From: Bacteroidota bacterium
GTDB taxonomy: Bacteria; Bacteroidota; Bacteroidia; Flavobacteriales; Flavobacteriaceae
Direction: 5' to 3'
NCBI GenBank assembly: GCA_009937085.1
Contig: JAACDD010000201.1
Location: forward strand, 1 to 9,531
DNA length: 9,531 bases
Each line of letters starts with the position of its first letter. The first letter of the stretch is position 1. The position numbers were made by a program, and so were the translations under genes. Below are positions 1 to 6,464 of the stretch, one piece after another. Under the pieces are notes generated by a model. It was not told the origin of the DNA. It did no database searches and saw nothing but the letters and a program-made list of their open reading frames with translations.

Positions 1-749
1 AATCCGTCTAAGCGCAATACAGCGTTTTGCAATTTTTGCTTTGGCCAGCCTCTAAATAAAGTAACGTGAAAGGAATCTTCTTTGTTTAAAGGTGTGTTGG
101 AAAAGTAATAATTTGATACGCAATTTCTTCTTTTATCAACAGTAATAGGGCTTACAGAGTGCCAAGAATCTTTATCTGTACCCATTACCACTAGCCGATT
201 AAATTTTGATACAATTGTTATTGGATTTCCTTTTAAACCATCGGGCCACACTTCTAAGTTACCACCAAATTCTTTTTTCCAGTCAGGTGTAGTGTAGTAT
301 AGTAAGTTTAAAACACGCCATTTATCTCTGTCCTTATCATGTGAATTATCTAAATGCGGCTTTAAAAACTGTTTTTTACTCATAGATGAAATACCTCCCG
401 CATACAATGAGGCATCAGCTGAACATTCCTCTAAATTGCAAATTTCCTTAATCACTTGTACCACTTGGTTGTCTTGAAAAGCATAAATCACATCCGCTAT
501 AATTGCCTTGTACTTATCCATTTGAACCCCTATATATTTGTCTTCTCGAATACTTTTCTTTAGCGACATTTCCGATGTCTTTGGGAATGCGTTATTTATT
601 TGATTACACCAATCGATTGGTAGTAAGTTGTCCGTACAGAAGTAACGGACACCTTTTGTGTGTTCGTTAAATTTTTGACGAAGTGTTTCTTTGTTTTTTT
701 TTAGCTTAAATGCTATTTCAGATGCGATTTCTCCTCTTAGTAGTGGCAT
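1..749 (-). CDS. 2-oxoglutarate/Fe(II)-dependent oxygenase, prolyl-4-hydroxylase-like (partial, C-terminus outside window)
   Basis: An open frame runs from an ATG at 749 to the window edge without a stop, giving 249 residues. The double-stranded beta-helix signature of Fe(II)/2OG dioxygenases is visible. H132 and D134 lie in KPHLDNSH and form the HxD pair. H197 in SWHSVSP is the distal histidine. R207, ten residues later, is placed to bind the 2-oxoglutarate C5 carboxylate. The segment WKKEFGGNLEVW (157-168) is the usual strand and loop between them. The family oxidises protein side chains or small molecules using O2 and 2-oxoglutarate; the substrate cannot be read from the sequence. No signal peptide is seen, so it is probably cytoplasmic. 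The first 110 residues are a less conserved helical region. It stands alone, 316 bases downstream of the ZIP gene on the same strand. Four sampled 60-base lines average about 32% GC, against about 41-46% in rlmD and the DHH gene, hinting at transfer. Confidence 0.88.
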   Translation of the reverse strand, partial: MPLLRGEIASEIAFKLKKNKETLRQKFNEHTKGVRYFCTDNLLPIDWCNQINNAFPKTSEMSLKKSIREDKYIGVQMDKYKAIIADVIYAFQDNQVVQVIKEICNLEECSADASLYAGGISSMSKKQFLKPHLDNSHDKDRDKWRVLNLLYYTTPDWKKEFGGNLEVWPDGLKGNPITIVSKFNRLVVMGTDKDSWHSVSPITVDKRRNCVSNYYFSNTPLNKEDSFHVTLFRGWPKQKLQNAVLRLDG

Positions 750-1065
750 ATCCTGTAAATTATAGTATTTAATGTTAGGGGTTTTTATGTGCTAATTTTA
801 CAGTAACTCCTTACTTAAAAAAAGTATAGACTGCAGCCGCTAACACGGCACTACCGCAACCGCCTAGCACTAACAGGTTTTTTAGGAATCATTGCAGTAA
901 GTTTTATGCTCCCAAAAATGTTTGGATAAAATACGTGTTGGGTAGGTGATGTCTCGTTTGCGGACAGATTATCTACGTGAAAAAACAGATTTGGGAACTG
1001 TTACATGATTCAAATGTAGTAAAAAAAACGAAACACTTTTCTTGTTAGAGCATCTATTCAGGTTC
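750..1065. other. Intergenic gap between the ZIP transporter and oxygenase genes
   Basis: This 316-base stretch separates two minus-strand genes. It contains no intact gene of convincing length. It holds a possible broken micro-ORF (811-892). Just beyond the ZIP stop, on the minus strand, there is a GAAA/TTTC four-base stem (1030-1041) followed by eight T (1028-1021), which is a weak candidate terminator. CCAAA-CATT-TTTGG forms a short palindrome around 913-926. Upstream of the oxygenase start I find no good TAnnTTTG octamer; the nearest, TAATTTAC, matches only poorly. I see no tRNA, no recognisable riboswitch and no tandem repeat. Confidence 0.6.
811..892 (-). pseudogene. Possible frameshifted micro-ORF for a hydrophobic 26-residue peptide
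   Basis: On the minus strand an ATG at 892 opens a short frame that stops after 13 codons. If one A is removed from the A6 run (T6 at 878-883 on the plus strand), the frame becomes 26 codons ending at the TAA at 813-811. The product starts MIPKNLLVLGG, continues CGSAVLAAAVYTFFK, and looks like a single short membrane helix with a positive end. The amino-acid pattern is more protein-like than expected by chance, but the region is very short. It may be a decayed gene, a sequencing error in a homopolymer, or coincidence. Without the frameshift only non-ATG starts exist for the hydrophobic part. Confidence 0.2.
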
Positions 1066-1734
1066 CTAATGCAATAAAGCTGCTAAGCCTAATCCAAATA
1101 AGATCACTATAATTTTTGAAGTGTTAAACCTGTGATTTTCAGCACTTTCAAAAAGTATAGTCGTTGAAATATGCAAAGTGACACCAGCTACTAATGCCGT
1201 AATCTGAATTGCATAGGGCTGTAAGAATTCTGTAGTTGCATTTAGGTAGCTCCCTAATGGAGTCATTAATGCAAACCCTATAAGGAACGCAATTCGCAGT
1301 CTCATTGAAGTCTTTGTTTGCCAAAGCGCAGCTGTTAACAACATGGCAATAGGAAGCTTATGGACAACAATTGCCCAAAGTAATTGCGCGTGGTTATGAA
1401 TTGGAAACCCCTCTATAAATGCATGCAACGACAATCCCAAAACCATTGCCCAAGGAAGTTTAGAACTCTTGTGAATATGGATGTGGCCGTGCTCAGCTCC
1501 TTTAGAAATATTCTCCAGTACTACTTGCACTACTATCCCTGCTAAAATCCAATAGCTAATAGATGAGTTGGCATGTGTAAAAATTTCTGGAAGCAGCGAA
1601 GTAATGGTTGTAGACAATAAAAACGCACCACTAAACGCCAACAATAGACGTAAGCGCTTCTGTGATTTCGTAAGTCCAATAAATACCAACAAAGCCCCAA
1701 TGACAACAGAAAGAAAAGGAAGAACTATATTCAT
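1066..1734 (-). CDS. ZIP-family divalent metal transporter
   Basis: This 222-residue, highly hydrophobic protein has about seven to eight predicted membrane helices. It is placed in the ZIP (zinc/iron permease) family, which moves Zn2+ or Fe2+ into the cytoplasm. Helix IV carries LHAFIEGFP with H104 and E108, matching the HxxxE metal-binding motif. Helix V carries VHKLPIA with H125 and P128. A histidine-rich cytoplasmic loop, HGHIHIH (82-88), precedes helix IV, as is common in the family. Near the C-terminus LHISTTILFES (187-197) contributes H188 and E196. The position of the usual helix V glutamate (HxxPE) is I129, and K126 stands where many members have an acidic or polar residue, so a second metal site is probably absent. 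The ATG overlaps the stop of the upstream methyltransferase by four bases (ATGA), so the two are probably translated from one mRNA. Substrate metal is not determinable; no metal-regulator box was recognised. Confidence 0.85.
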   Translation of the reverse strand: MNIVLPFLSVVIGALLVFIGLTKSQKRLRLLLAFSGAFLLSTTITSLLPEIFTHANSSISYWILAGIVVQVVLENISKGAEHGHIHIHKSSKLPWAMVLGLSLHAFIEGFPIHNHAQLLWAIVVHKLPIAMLLTAALWQTKTSMRLRIAFLIGFALMTPLGSYLNATTEFLQPYAIQITALVAGVTLHISTTILFESAENHRFNTSKIIVILFGLGLAALLH

Positions 1735-2474
1735 TTTTGTACTATTAAAATAAGGCGTTCAGCAGTTTTAGTGTCAAAAGGTTTTAAGGAGTAATTGCCA
1801 AATATCTTTGTAATATGAAATCCAACTTTGCTGCATATTTGCTCAAAGTCATCACGCGTTAGCGCGCGTACGCGTTCTGTAAAAGCGTATGCACTTCCTT
1901 CGTGTGAAAACAAGATGTCTTTTTTAATCCAATCCTTTTCAAAAGTACGCTTTAGCGTAAACTCAATACCCCCTTTGGTGACAACCTCATCGGAAACCCA
2001 ATTTTTTTTCACCTGTGGGACATGTAAAAAATCGATTACCGCGATACCACCATCTACTAAATTGTCATAAAAAGCTTGAATGGCCTTCGTGTTGTCTACC
2101 ACATCTTCAAAGTAGCCAATGCTCGTAAAAACATTGAGAACTACATCCGCTTTTTCTTGTGCTTTATTTCGCATATCATGAACATAAAACGTTGCTTTAA
2201 GCTTCCTTCTTTTGGCTTCTTGTTGGGCATACGAAATACTATTTGGGCTTAAATCAGTTCCCGTAACTTGGAAACCTTGTTCCGCCAAAAACAACGCATG
2301 TCTTCCCCGTCCGCATGCAATATCCATAATGCGATCTTGAGGTTTTATCGGTAAATTCTCAATAAGGTTTTGCAGAAAATGCTGTGCTTCTGCAATATTT
2401 CTATCTTGGTATAAGGTGTGGTAAAAAGGTGTATCAAACCACGTTTTGTACCAAGCAGGATTATCTTCCATCAT
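1731..2474 (-). CDS. Class I SAM-dependent methyltransferase
   Basis: A 247-residue protein with a single Rossmann-type methyltransferase domain. Motif I is IMDIACGRGRHALFLA (49-64), the glycine-rich SAM loop. GTDLSP (72-77) is motif II, whose acidic D74 should bind the ribose of SAM. HDMRN (99-103) and VVLNVFTSIGYF (111-122) match motifs III and IV. The N-terminal part, WYKTWFDTPFYHTLY, is an aromatic-rich helix often seen in this group of small-molecule methyltransferases. No RNA-binding or membrane segment is visible, so it is likely a soluble cytoplasmic enzyme, but its substrate is unknown. There are two consecutive ATG codons (2474 and 2471); either may be used. It heads a two-gene unit with the ZIP gene, with which it overlaps by four bases. 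A TAAATTTG promoter-like box ends four bases before the first ATG, implying a leaderless or nearly leaderless mRNA. Confidence 0.85.
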   Translation of the reverse strand: MMEDNPAWYKTWFDTPFYHTLYQDRNIAEAQHFLQNLIENLPIKPQDRIMDIACGRGRHALFLAEQGFQVTGTDLSPNSISYAQQEAKRRKLKATFYVHDMRNKAQEKADVVLNVFTSIGYFEDVVDNTKAIQAFYDNLVDGGIAVIDFLHVPQVKKNWVSDEVVTKGGIEFTLKRTFEKDWIKKDILFSHEGSAYAFTERVRALTRDDFEQICSKVGFHITKIFGNYSLKPFDTKTAERLILIVQK

Positions 2475-2478
2475 CGTG

Positions 2479-2486
2479 CAAATTTA
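2479..2486 (-). promoter_or_regulatory. Bacteroidota-type -7 box (TAAATTTG) for the methyltransferase-ZIP unit
   Basis: The minus strand reads TAAATTTG, an exact match to the Bacteroidota sigma-70 -7 consensus TAnnTTTG. A TTG that could serve as the -33 element lies 23 bases upstream (2512-2510), at the long end of reported spacings. The box ends four bases before the ATG at 2474, so transcription would begin at or near the start codon. The -33 element would lie inside the start of the divergent THUMP gene. Confidence 0.5.
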
Positions 2487-2489
2487 AAC

Positions 2490-2497
2490 TATTTTAG
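2490..2497 (+). promoter_or_regulatory. Candidate -7 box (TATTTTAG) for the THUMP methyltransferase unit
   Basis: TATTTTAG matches TAnnTTTG at all defined positions except the seventh. It ends four bases before the ATG at 2502, the same spacing as at the opposing gene. No TTG is found at the expected -33 distance, so support is weaker. The two boxes lie back to back in a 27-base divergent gap and would probably compete for RNA polymerase. Confidence 0.3.
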
Positions 2498-2501
2498 CCC
2501 T

Positions 2502-3680
2502 ATGAATAACAACAATCAGGGTTTGTTCCCAATGGTAGCCAAAACGCTCTTTGGCTTTGAAGAAATTTTGGCTAAAGAACTCAAGCAATTGGGTGCTCAG
2601 TCAGTTCAAACAGGCGTTCGTAATGTACGCTTTGTAGGGGATACGGGCTTTATGTACAAAACAAACTTGTGCTTACGAACAGCACTTCGTATTCTTAAAC
2701 CCATAGGAAAAAGATCTATTTCTTCCGAACAAGATGTATACAAGGTAATGCTTGATCTTCCGTGGGAAGATTATATGACCAATGATCACACCTTTGCTAT
2801 TCGCGCAACTGTAATGATGCAAAAAGCACAAAACAGCATGTATGTTGCGCAAAAAGCTAAAGACGGACTTGTAGATAGGTTTCGAAACCGCACCGGTAGT
2901 CGCCCAAGTGTGGATAAAGATTTTCCTGATTTAAGTATTCATTTATATGTAACCGACAGGTTTTTAGAAGTTTCCCTAGATAGTTCTGGTGCATCTTTGC
3001 ATCAACGCGGGTATCGAACCGCTACCAATATTGCACCCATCAATGAGGTGCTTGCAGCGGGAATACTGTTACATTCTGGATGGAACGGGGATACTAATTT
3101 TTTAGACCCTATGTGCGGGAGCGGAACGCTGTTAATTGAAGCAGCCATGATTGCGTGTAATATCCCGCCGAGTCTTAACCGCAAGGAGTTCGCGTTCCAA
3201 AAATGGCTTGATTGGGACAATGACTTATATACTAAAATCGAGGAGTCTGCACTAAAAAAAGTCCGTGAATTCTCTCATTCAATAGTAGGGTATGACAAAG
3301 CACCATCTGCCATACGCAAAGCGCAGCAGAATGTTCAAAACGCAAATCTCTCAGAATTTGTCACCATTTCACAGCACGATTTTTTCCACACCCAAAAAGA
3401 ACAAGAAGAAAAACCGTTACATATGCTGTTTAACCCCCCTTACGGAGAACGTCTTATGATAGATGCGGATGTGTTTTATAAACGAATTGGAGACACCTTA
3501 AAGCAATCTTACGCAGGTACAAATGCTTGGTTTATCACATCAAATCTAGAGGCGATTAAATCTGTTGGATTGCGACCTTCGAGAAAGATTAAGCTATTTA
3601 ATGGAAAATTGGAAAGTAAGCTGGTTAAATACGAACTGTACAGCGGAACGAAGAAGATTCATAAATTAAAAACAAACTAA
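2502..3680 (+). CDS. THUMP-domain class I SAM-dependent RNA methyltransferase (YpsC / RlmL-N-terminal type)
   Basis: A 392-residue protein related to B. subtilis YpsC and to the N-terminal half of E. coli RlmKL, which makes N2-methylguanosine (m2G2445) in 23S rRNA. A ferredoxin-like plus THUMP RNA-binding region occupies roughly residues 10-160. HQRGYR (167-172) marks the entry to the methyltransferase domain. DPMCGSGTLLIEAAM (202-216) is the SAM loop, and NPPYGER (311-317) is the N-P-P-Y catalytic motif of exocyclic amino methylation. The RlmK half found in E. coli is absent, as is usual outside gammaproteobacteria. The frame is open upstream to 2418, but that extension would overlap the divergent methyltransferase and does not resemble the family. 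The ATG at 2502 gives the expected N-terminus; the methionine at residue 11 is an alternative. The small membrane-protein gene follows with a one-base overlap. The exact target nucleotide is inferred from family membership. Confidence 0.9.
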   Translation: MNNNNQGLFPMVAKTLFGFEEILAKELKQLGAQSVQTGVRNVRFVGDTGFMYKTNLCLRTALRILKPIGKRSISSEQDVYKVMLDLPWEDYMTNDHTFAIRATVMMQKAQNSMYVAQKAKDGLVDRFRNRTGSRPSVDKDFPDLSIHLYVTDRFLEVSLDSSGASLHQRGYRTATNIAPINEVLAAGILLHSGWNGDTNFLDPMCGSGTLLIEAAMIACNIPPSLNRKEFAFQKWLDWDNDLYTKIEESALKKVREFSHSIVGYDKAPSAIRKAQQNVQNANLSEFVTISQHDFFHTQKEQEEKPLHMLFNPPYGERLMIDADVFYKRIGDTLKQSYAGTNAWFITSNLEAIKSVGLRPSRKIKLFNGKLESKLVKYELYSGTKKIHKLKTN

Positions 3681-3898
3681 TGTCTGTAAAGTCAAAAGCC
3701 TTACTGCTAAATCTTGTAGTGTTTGGCGTGTTATTCGTGCTATTTAGAGTTGGTATTGGCATGCTAATGCCGTTGCCCTATTTACCGTTACTTTTAGGTT
3801 CAGCGGTGCTGGCAAGTTTTTGCGCACCTAAATTTTTAGCCAAAGGCGATGCACTATGGGTTAAATTTCCTTGGAAGAAAGCACCTAAAAAGTGCTAA
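3680..3898 (+). CDS. Small conserved two-helix membrane protein, function unknown
   Basis: This 72-residue protein starts on the last base of the preceding stop codon (TAATG), so it is very probably co-translated with the THUMP methyltransferase. Two hydrophobic segments (about 7-27 and 33-49) are separated by a short proline-containing turn. The C-terminal tail is basic (KFPWKKAPKK) and would lie in the cytoplasm, together with the N-terminus. It has no catalytic motif and I do not recognise a named family, although small proteins of this kind after this rRNA methyltransferase gene are familiar in flavobacteria. Its last codons form one arm of a hairpin (3880-3896). The clean coding frame, tight junction and hydrophobic pattern make it a real gene. 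A role in the methylation reaction is not implied. Confidence 0.75.
   Translation: MSVKSKALLLNLVVFGVLFVLFRVGIGMLMPLPYLPLLLGSAVLASFCAPKFLAKGDALWVKFPWKKAPKKC
3880..3896. terminator. Candidate weak bidirectional terminator hairpin at the convergent junction
   Basis: AGCAC (3880-3884) and GTGCT (3892-3896) form a perfect five-base stem around a seven-base A-rich loop. The hairpin covers the final codons and first stop base of the plus-strand gene, immediately before the stop codon of the minus-strand gene. On the minus strand it is followed by TTTCTT; on the plus strand by AATTATTTCTT. The stem is short and neither tail is a clean U-run, so termination may be inefficient. Confidence 0.35.
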
Positions 3899-4597
3899 TT
3901 ATTTCTTGTATATAGGGAGTTGGTAGCTTATGGTATAGTTTAAACCTGCACCGTAAGGATTGTCTGTCAGTACTTTGTTAAACCCAGGAATAAATAGGTT
4001 TTCAAAGTTTTCAGGAGCCTTGTCAGATAACAATCGATGCATTTGAAGACTTATTCCCATGTATAGGTTTTGAAGCAATTCTGCTTTTACGCCTAGTTGT
4101 AGCTCAATCCAATGTCCGTTAAGCCCTTCAAATTTTTTCGGATCAGCGAGTGAAATGCGGTTGTCTTCTTGCCAATACTGATCATTGTTCAGCAACGCGT
4201 ATCCGTGTAATGTTTGCGAATGTTGGCTAAACCCATAGCGAAATCCAACTACAATAAGGTTGTCCATTCCTACCCAATTGTTATACACATTGTAGTCAAT
4301 ACCTAACTTTACATAAGTACCAGAAGTTTCAAAATCAACAGCATCTTTATCAATTTTTTTGGTTTCACTACCAACCTCTGCAGCAACGAAAAGATTGCGT
4401 GAAAGGCGATAATCACCCACTAACTCAAGTCCTTTATAGTCGGGTTCAATGAGCATACGAATGGGTTTGCTAATGTCTATTCCCAAACGAATTCCATACC
4501 GGATTTCAGTTGCCAAACTATCGGATTTTGTTTCATTTTGCGCCCAAATACTACCGCAAAATAAAAGTATTAAAAAATTAATGTAATATTTTAACAT
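3899..4597 (-). CDS. DUF6048-type secreted protein, probable outer-membrane beta-barrel
   Basis: A 232-residue protein starting with a clear signal peptide (MLKYYINFLILLFCGSIWAQ) that probably ends at the A19/Q20 junction. The mature part is built of alternating hydrophobic-polar strands, such as YGIRLGIDIS, LFVAAEVGSE, TYVKLGIDYN, NLIVVGFRYGF and YMGISLQMH. It ends with a strand closing on YKK, typical of small outer-membrane barrels. From memory it resembles the flavobacterial DUF6048 family, which has no established function. Its ATG lies 20 bases inside the upstream lipoprotein gene, so the two are probably translated in sequence. Together with rlmD they form a conserved flavobacterial order. 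It meets the plus-strand small membrane-protein gene with abutting stop codons. The beta-barrel call is an inference from strand pattern and signal peptide. Confidence 0.78.
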   Translation of the reverse strand: MLKYYINFLILLFCGSIWAQNETKSDSLATEIRYGIRLGIDISKPIRMLIEPDYKGLELVGDYRLSRNLFVAAEVGSETKKIDKDAVDFETSGTYVKLGIDYNVYNNWVGMDNLIVVGFRYGFSQHSQTLHGYALLNNDQYWQEDNRISLADPKKFEGLNGHWIELQLGVKAELLQNLYMGISLQMHRLLSDKAPENFENLFIPGFNKVLTDNPYGAGLNYTISYQLPIYKK

Positions 4598-5051
4598 GAG
4601 TAGTTTTAATGTCTGAAATTGTGTCTGTTAGGACTTCTATGCTTTCTATCCAAGTAGCTGTGTTTATACGTTCGGATTGCACATTTGTAAAGTTTTTTTG
4701 ATACCCACAAGCACGACTGATAAAGCGATCATAACTGCTGTATTTGAATGTGATTTCTTCTTCTAAGACCACATCATTTTCAGTTTTAGTAAACACAAAA
4801 TCAGTTATGAGGGCTTTTGTCTTTAACGGTATGGCAATTGAATCGCTAGTGCCATTATGGAACACATCATCCAATTCCAAGCCTTTAACCTGTAAATCAG
4901 GCACTTCCTTTTTGTTTTCAGGCTGTAAGGCGTTGTAAAACACAACAACCAATCGTGGTGTACCAGGTGTTTCGGCCAGACAGATGTCATCAGGTTCGCA
5001 GCTTATAAAGCTACATACAGCTAGCGCGAATAAGTAGGTGTATCTTTTCAT
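4578..5051 (-). CDS. DUF6452-type lipoprotein, function unknown
   Basis: A 157-residue protein with a short lipoprotein signal peptide. The lipobox FISC places the lipidated cysteine at C18. The residues after it, EPDD, are acidic, which resembles the lipoprotein export signal that sends Bacteroidota lipoproteins to the cell surface. Two further cysteines, C24 and C115 (in RACGYQ), could form a disulfide. The motif TPRLVVVFYNAL (31-42) begins the mature beta-rich domain. From memory this fits the DUF6452 family, found between rlmD and a DUF6048 gene in many flavobacteria. Its ATG overlaps the rlmD stop by four bases (ATGA), and its own end overlaps the next gene by 20 bases. Such tight packing suggests joint expression and a possible partnership with the DUF6048 protein in the outer membrane. 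No enzymatic motif is visible. Confidence 0.78.
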   Translation of the reverse strand: MKRYTYLFALAVCSFISCEPDDICLAETPGTPRLVVVFYNALQPENKKEVPDLQVKGLELDDVFHNGTSDSIAIPLKTKALITDFVFTKTENDVVLEEEITFKYSSYDRFISRACGYQKNFTNVQSERINTATWIESIEVLTDTISDIKTTHVKILH

Positions 5052-6460
5052 TTCCGTAATTCCAAAAGTACAATATTTTCTACATGTTGCGTATGCGGAA
5101 ACATATCAACTGCCTGACTAATTAGCACCTTATACATTTCGTTTAGCAATGCTAAATCACGTGCTTGTGTTTGAGGATTACAGCTGATATACAGTATTTT
5201 AGGCGTCTTTAATTCAAGTAATTGATTAATAACATCCTTATGCATGCCATCGCGAGGTGGGTCTGTGATAATTACATCTGCTTTTCCATGACGCGCTACA
5301 AATTTGTCAGTAAAAACCTTACGCATATCCCCAACTTCAAACTCGGTATTTGAAATTTTATTTCGTTTCGCATTTTCTTTGGCAGCGACAATTGCATCAG
5401 GAACAGATTCTACTCCAATGACTTTTTTACAGCTTTTCGCTACAAATTGTGCAATAGTTCCGAGTCCGGTGTATAAATCGTAAACCACATCCGTTTCATT
5501 TAATTCCACCATGGCTAAGGCTTTTGTATAAAGCACTTCTGCTTGAGCTGGATTGGTTTGGTAAAATGCTTTTGGTGTAATGCGAAATGCCAAATCACCC
5601 ATTTTCTCAGTTATGTAATGCGTTCCGTGATAGCGGTGAATTTCTTGATCGTAAATGGTGTCATTTGCCTTTTCATTGATAATGTATTGCAGTGAGGTAA
5701 TATTTGGAAAAGTTGTAACCAAATGATCAAGTAAGCCTTCGATTGCCTCCTTGTCTTCGTGGAAAAACTGAATCACGACCATGATTTCCCCCGAAAGCGT
5801 TGTTCGTAGCATCAATGAACGCAAGAGCCCTTCTTTATCTCGTGCATCAAAAAATGACAGTTCGTTTTTTCGAGCGTAATCTTTTACCTCATTTCGAATA
5901 TTATTGGGAAGTTCGGGTTGAATATGACAGTACGAAATATCTACAATTTTGTCCCACATCCCTGGAATGTGAAACCCAAGTGCTGAACGATCTTCTACTA
6001 TTTTATCTCCACTTATCTCTGCTGCAGTTAACCAACGCCTTGCAGAAAAACTAAACTCCATTTTATTGCGGTATCCAAAAATGTTTTCACATCCTATAAT
6101 AGGAGCATAACTAGGAACGTCTACACCTCCAATTCGCTCAAGTGCATCGACAACTTCTTGTTGTTTGTGCCGCAATTGCGCATCGTATTCCATGTGTTGC
6201 CAAGTACAGCCGCCACAGGTCCCAAAATGTTCACATGCAGGAAGTGTTCTGTCTTCGCTTTCGGTATGTATATGTGATACTTTTCCTTCTAAGTGTCGGC
6301 GTCGTTTTTTTTGAACGCTTACATCAACAACATCACCTGGAATTGCGCCTTGTACAAAAACAACCTGTCCTTCTTCGGTTCGTCCGACTCCTTTGCCTTT
6401 TTTGGCGATACCGTCAATACTAAGTTTTTCAATGGGGGGGATTGGATTTTTTCTACGCAT
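5048..6460 (-). CDS. rlmD: 23S rRNA (uracil-C5)-methyltransferase RlmD
   Basis: A 470-residue RumA/RlmD-type enzyme that converts U1939 of 23S rRNA (E. coli numbering) to m5U with SAM. An N-terminal TRAM RNA-binding domain occupies about residues 8-65. C76, C82 and C85 (CEHFGTCGGC) with C178 (SYCH) match the four ligands of the 4Fe-4S cluster. FYQTNP (299-304), DLYTGLGTIAQF (328-339) and TDPPRDGMH (399-407) are the SAM and uracil-binding motifs. SCNP (426-429) carries the catalytic nucleophile C427. The E461 near the end (HVENI) is the general base of the family. All key residues are present, so it should be active. It heads the rlmD-DUF6452-DUF6048 unit. A TATTTTTG box ends four bases before the ATG, again pointing to a leaderless mRNA. 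The exact uracil (1939 versus 747) is by analogy; the related RlmCD of Gram-positives acts on both. Confidence 0.95.
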   Translation of the reverse strand: MRRKNPIPPIEKLSIDGIAKKGKGVGRTEEGQVVFVQGAIPGDVVDVSVQKKRRRHLEGKVSHIHTESEDRTLPACEHFGTCGGCTWQHMEYDAQLRHKQQEVVDALERIGGVDVPSYAPIIGCENIFGYRNKMEFSFSARRWLTAAEISGDKIVEDRSALGFHIPGMWDKIVDISYCHIQPELPNNIRNEVKDYARKNELSFFDARDKEGLLRSLMLRTTLSGEIMVVIQFFHEDKEAIEGLLDHLVTTFPNITSLQYIINEKANDTIYDQEIHRYHGTHYITEKMGDLAFRITPKAFYQTNPAQAEVLYTKALAMVELNETDVVYDLYTGLGTIAQFVAKSCKKVIGVESVPDAIVAAKENAKRNKISNTEFEVGDMRKVFTDKFVARHGKADVIITDPPRDGMHKDVINQLLELKTPKILYISCNPQTQARDLALLNEMYKVLISQAVDMFPHTQHVENIVLLELRK

Positions 6461-6464
6461 GCTG

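Noticed and set aside
1021..1041. Rho-independent terminator after the ZIP gene
   Set aside because: There is a T8 tract on the minus strand, but the stem is only four A/T-rich base pairs, so it is noted in the gap description and not listed as a feature.
2418..2501. Upstream extension of the THUMP methyltransferase frame by 28 codons
   Set aside because: It would overlap the divergent methyltransferase by 57 bases, has an atypical basic composition, and family members start near the ATG at 2502.
6435..6441. Seven-base G run in the first codons of rlmD as a phase-variation tract
   Set aside because: It is short for slipped-strand switching, encodes ordinary Pro-Pro codons in an intact frame, and a housekeeping rRNA enzyme is an unlikely phase-variable gene.
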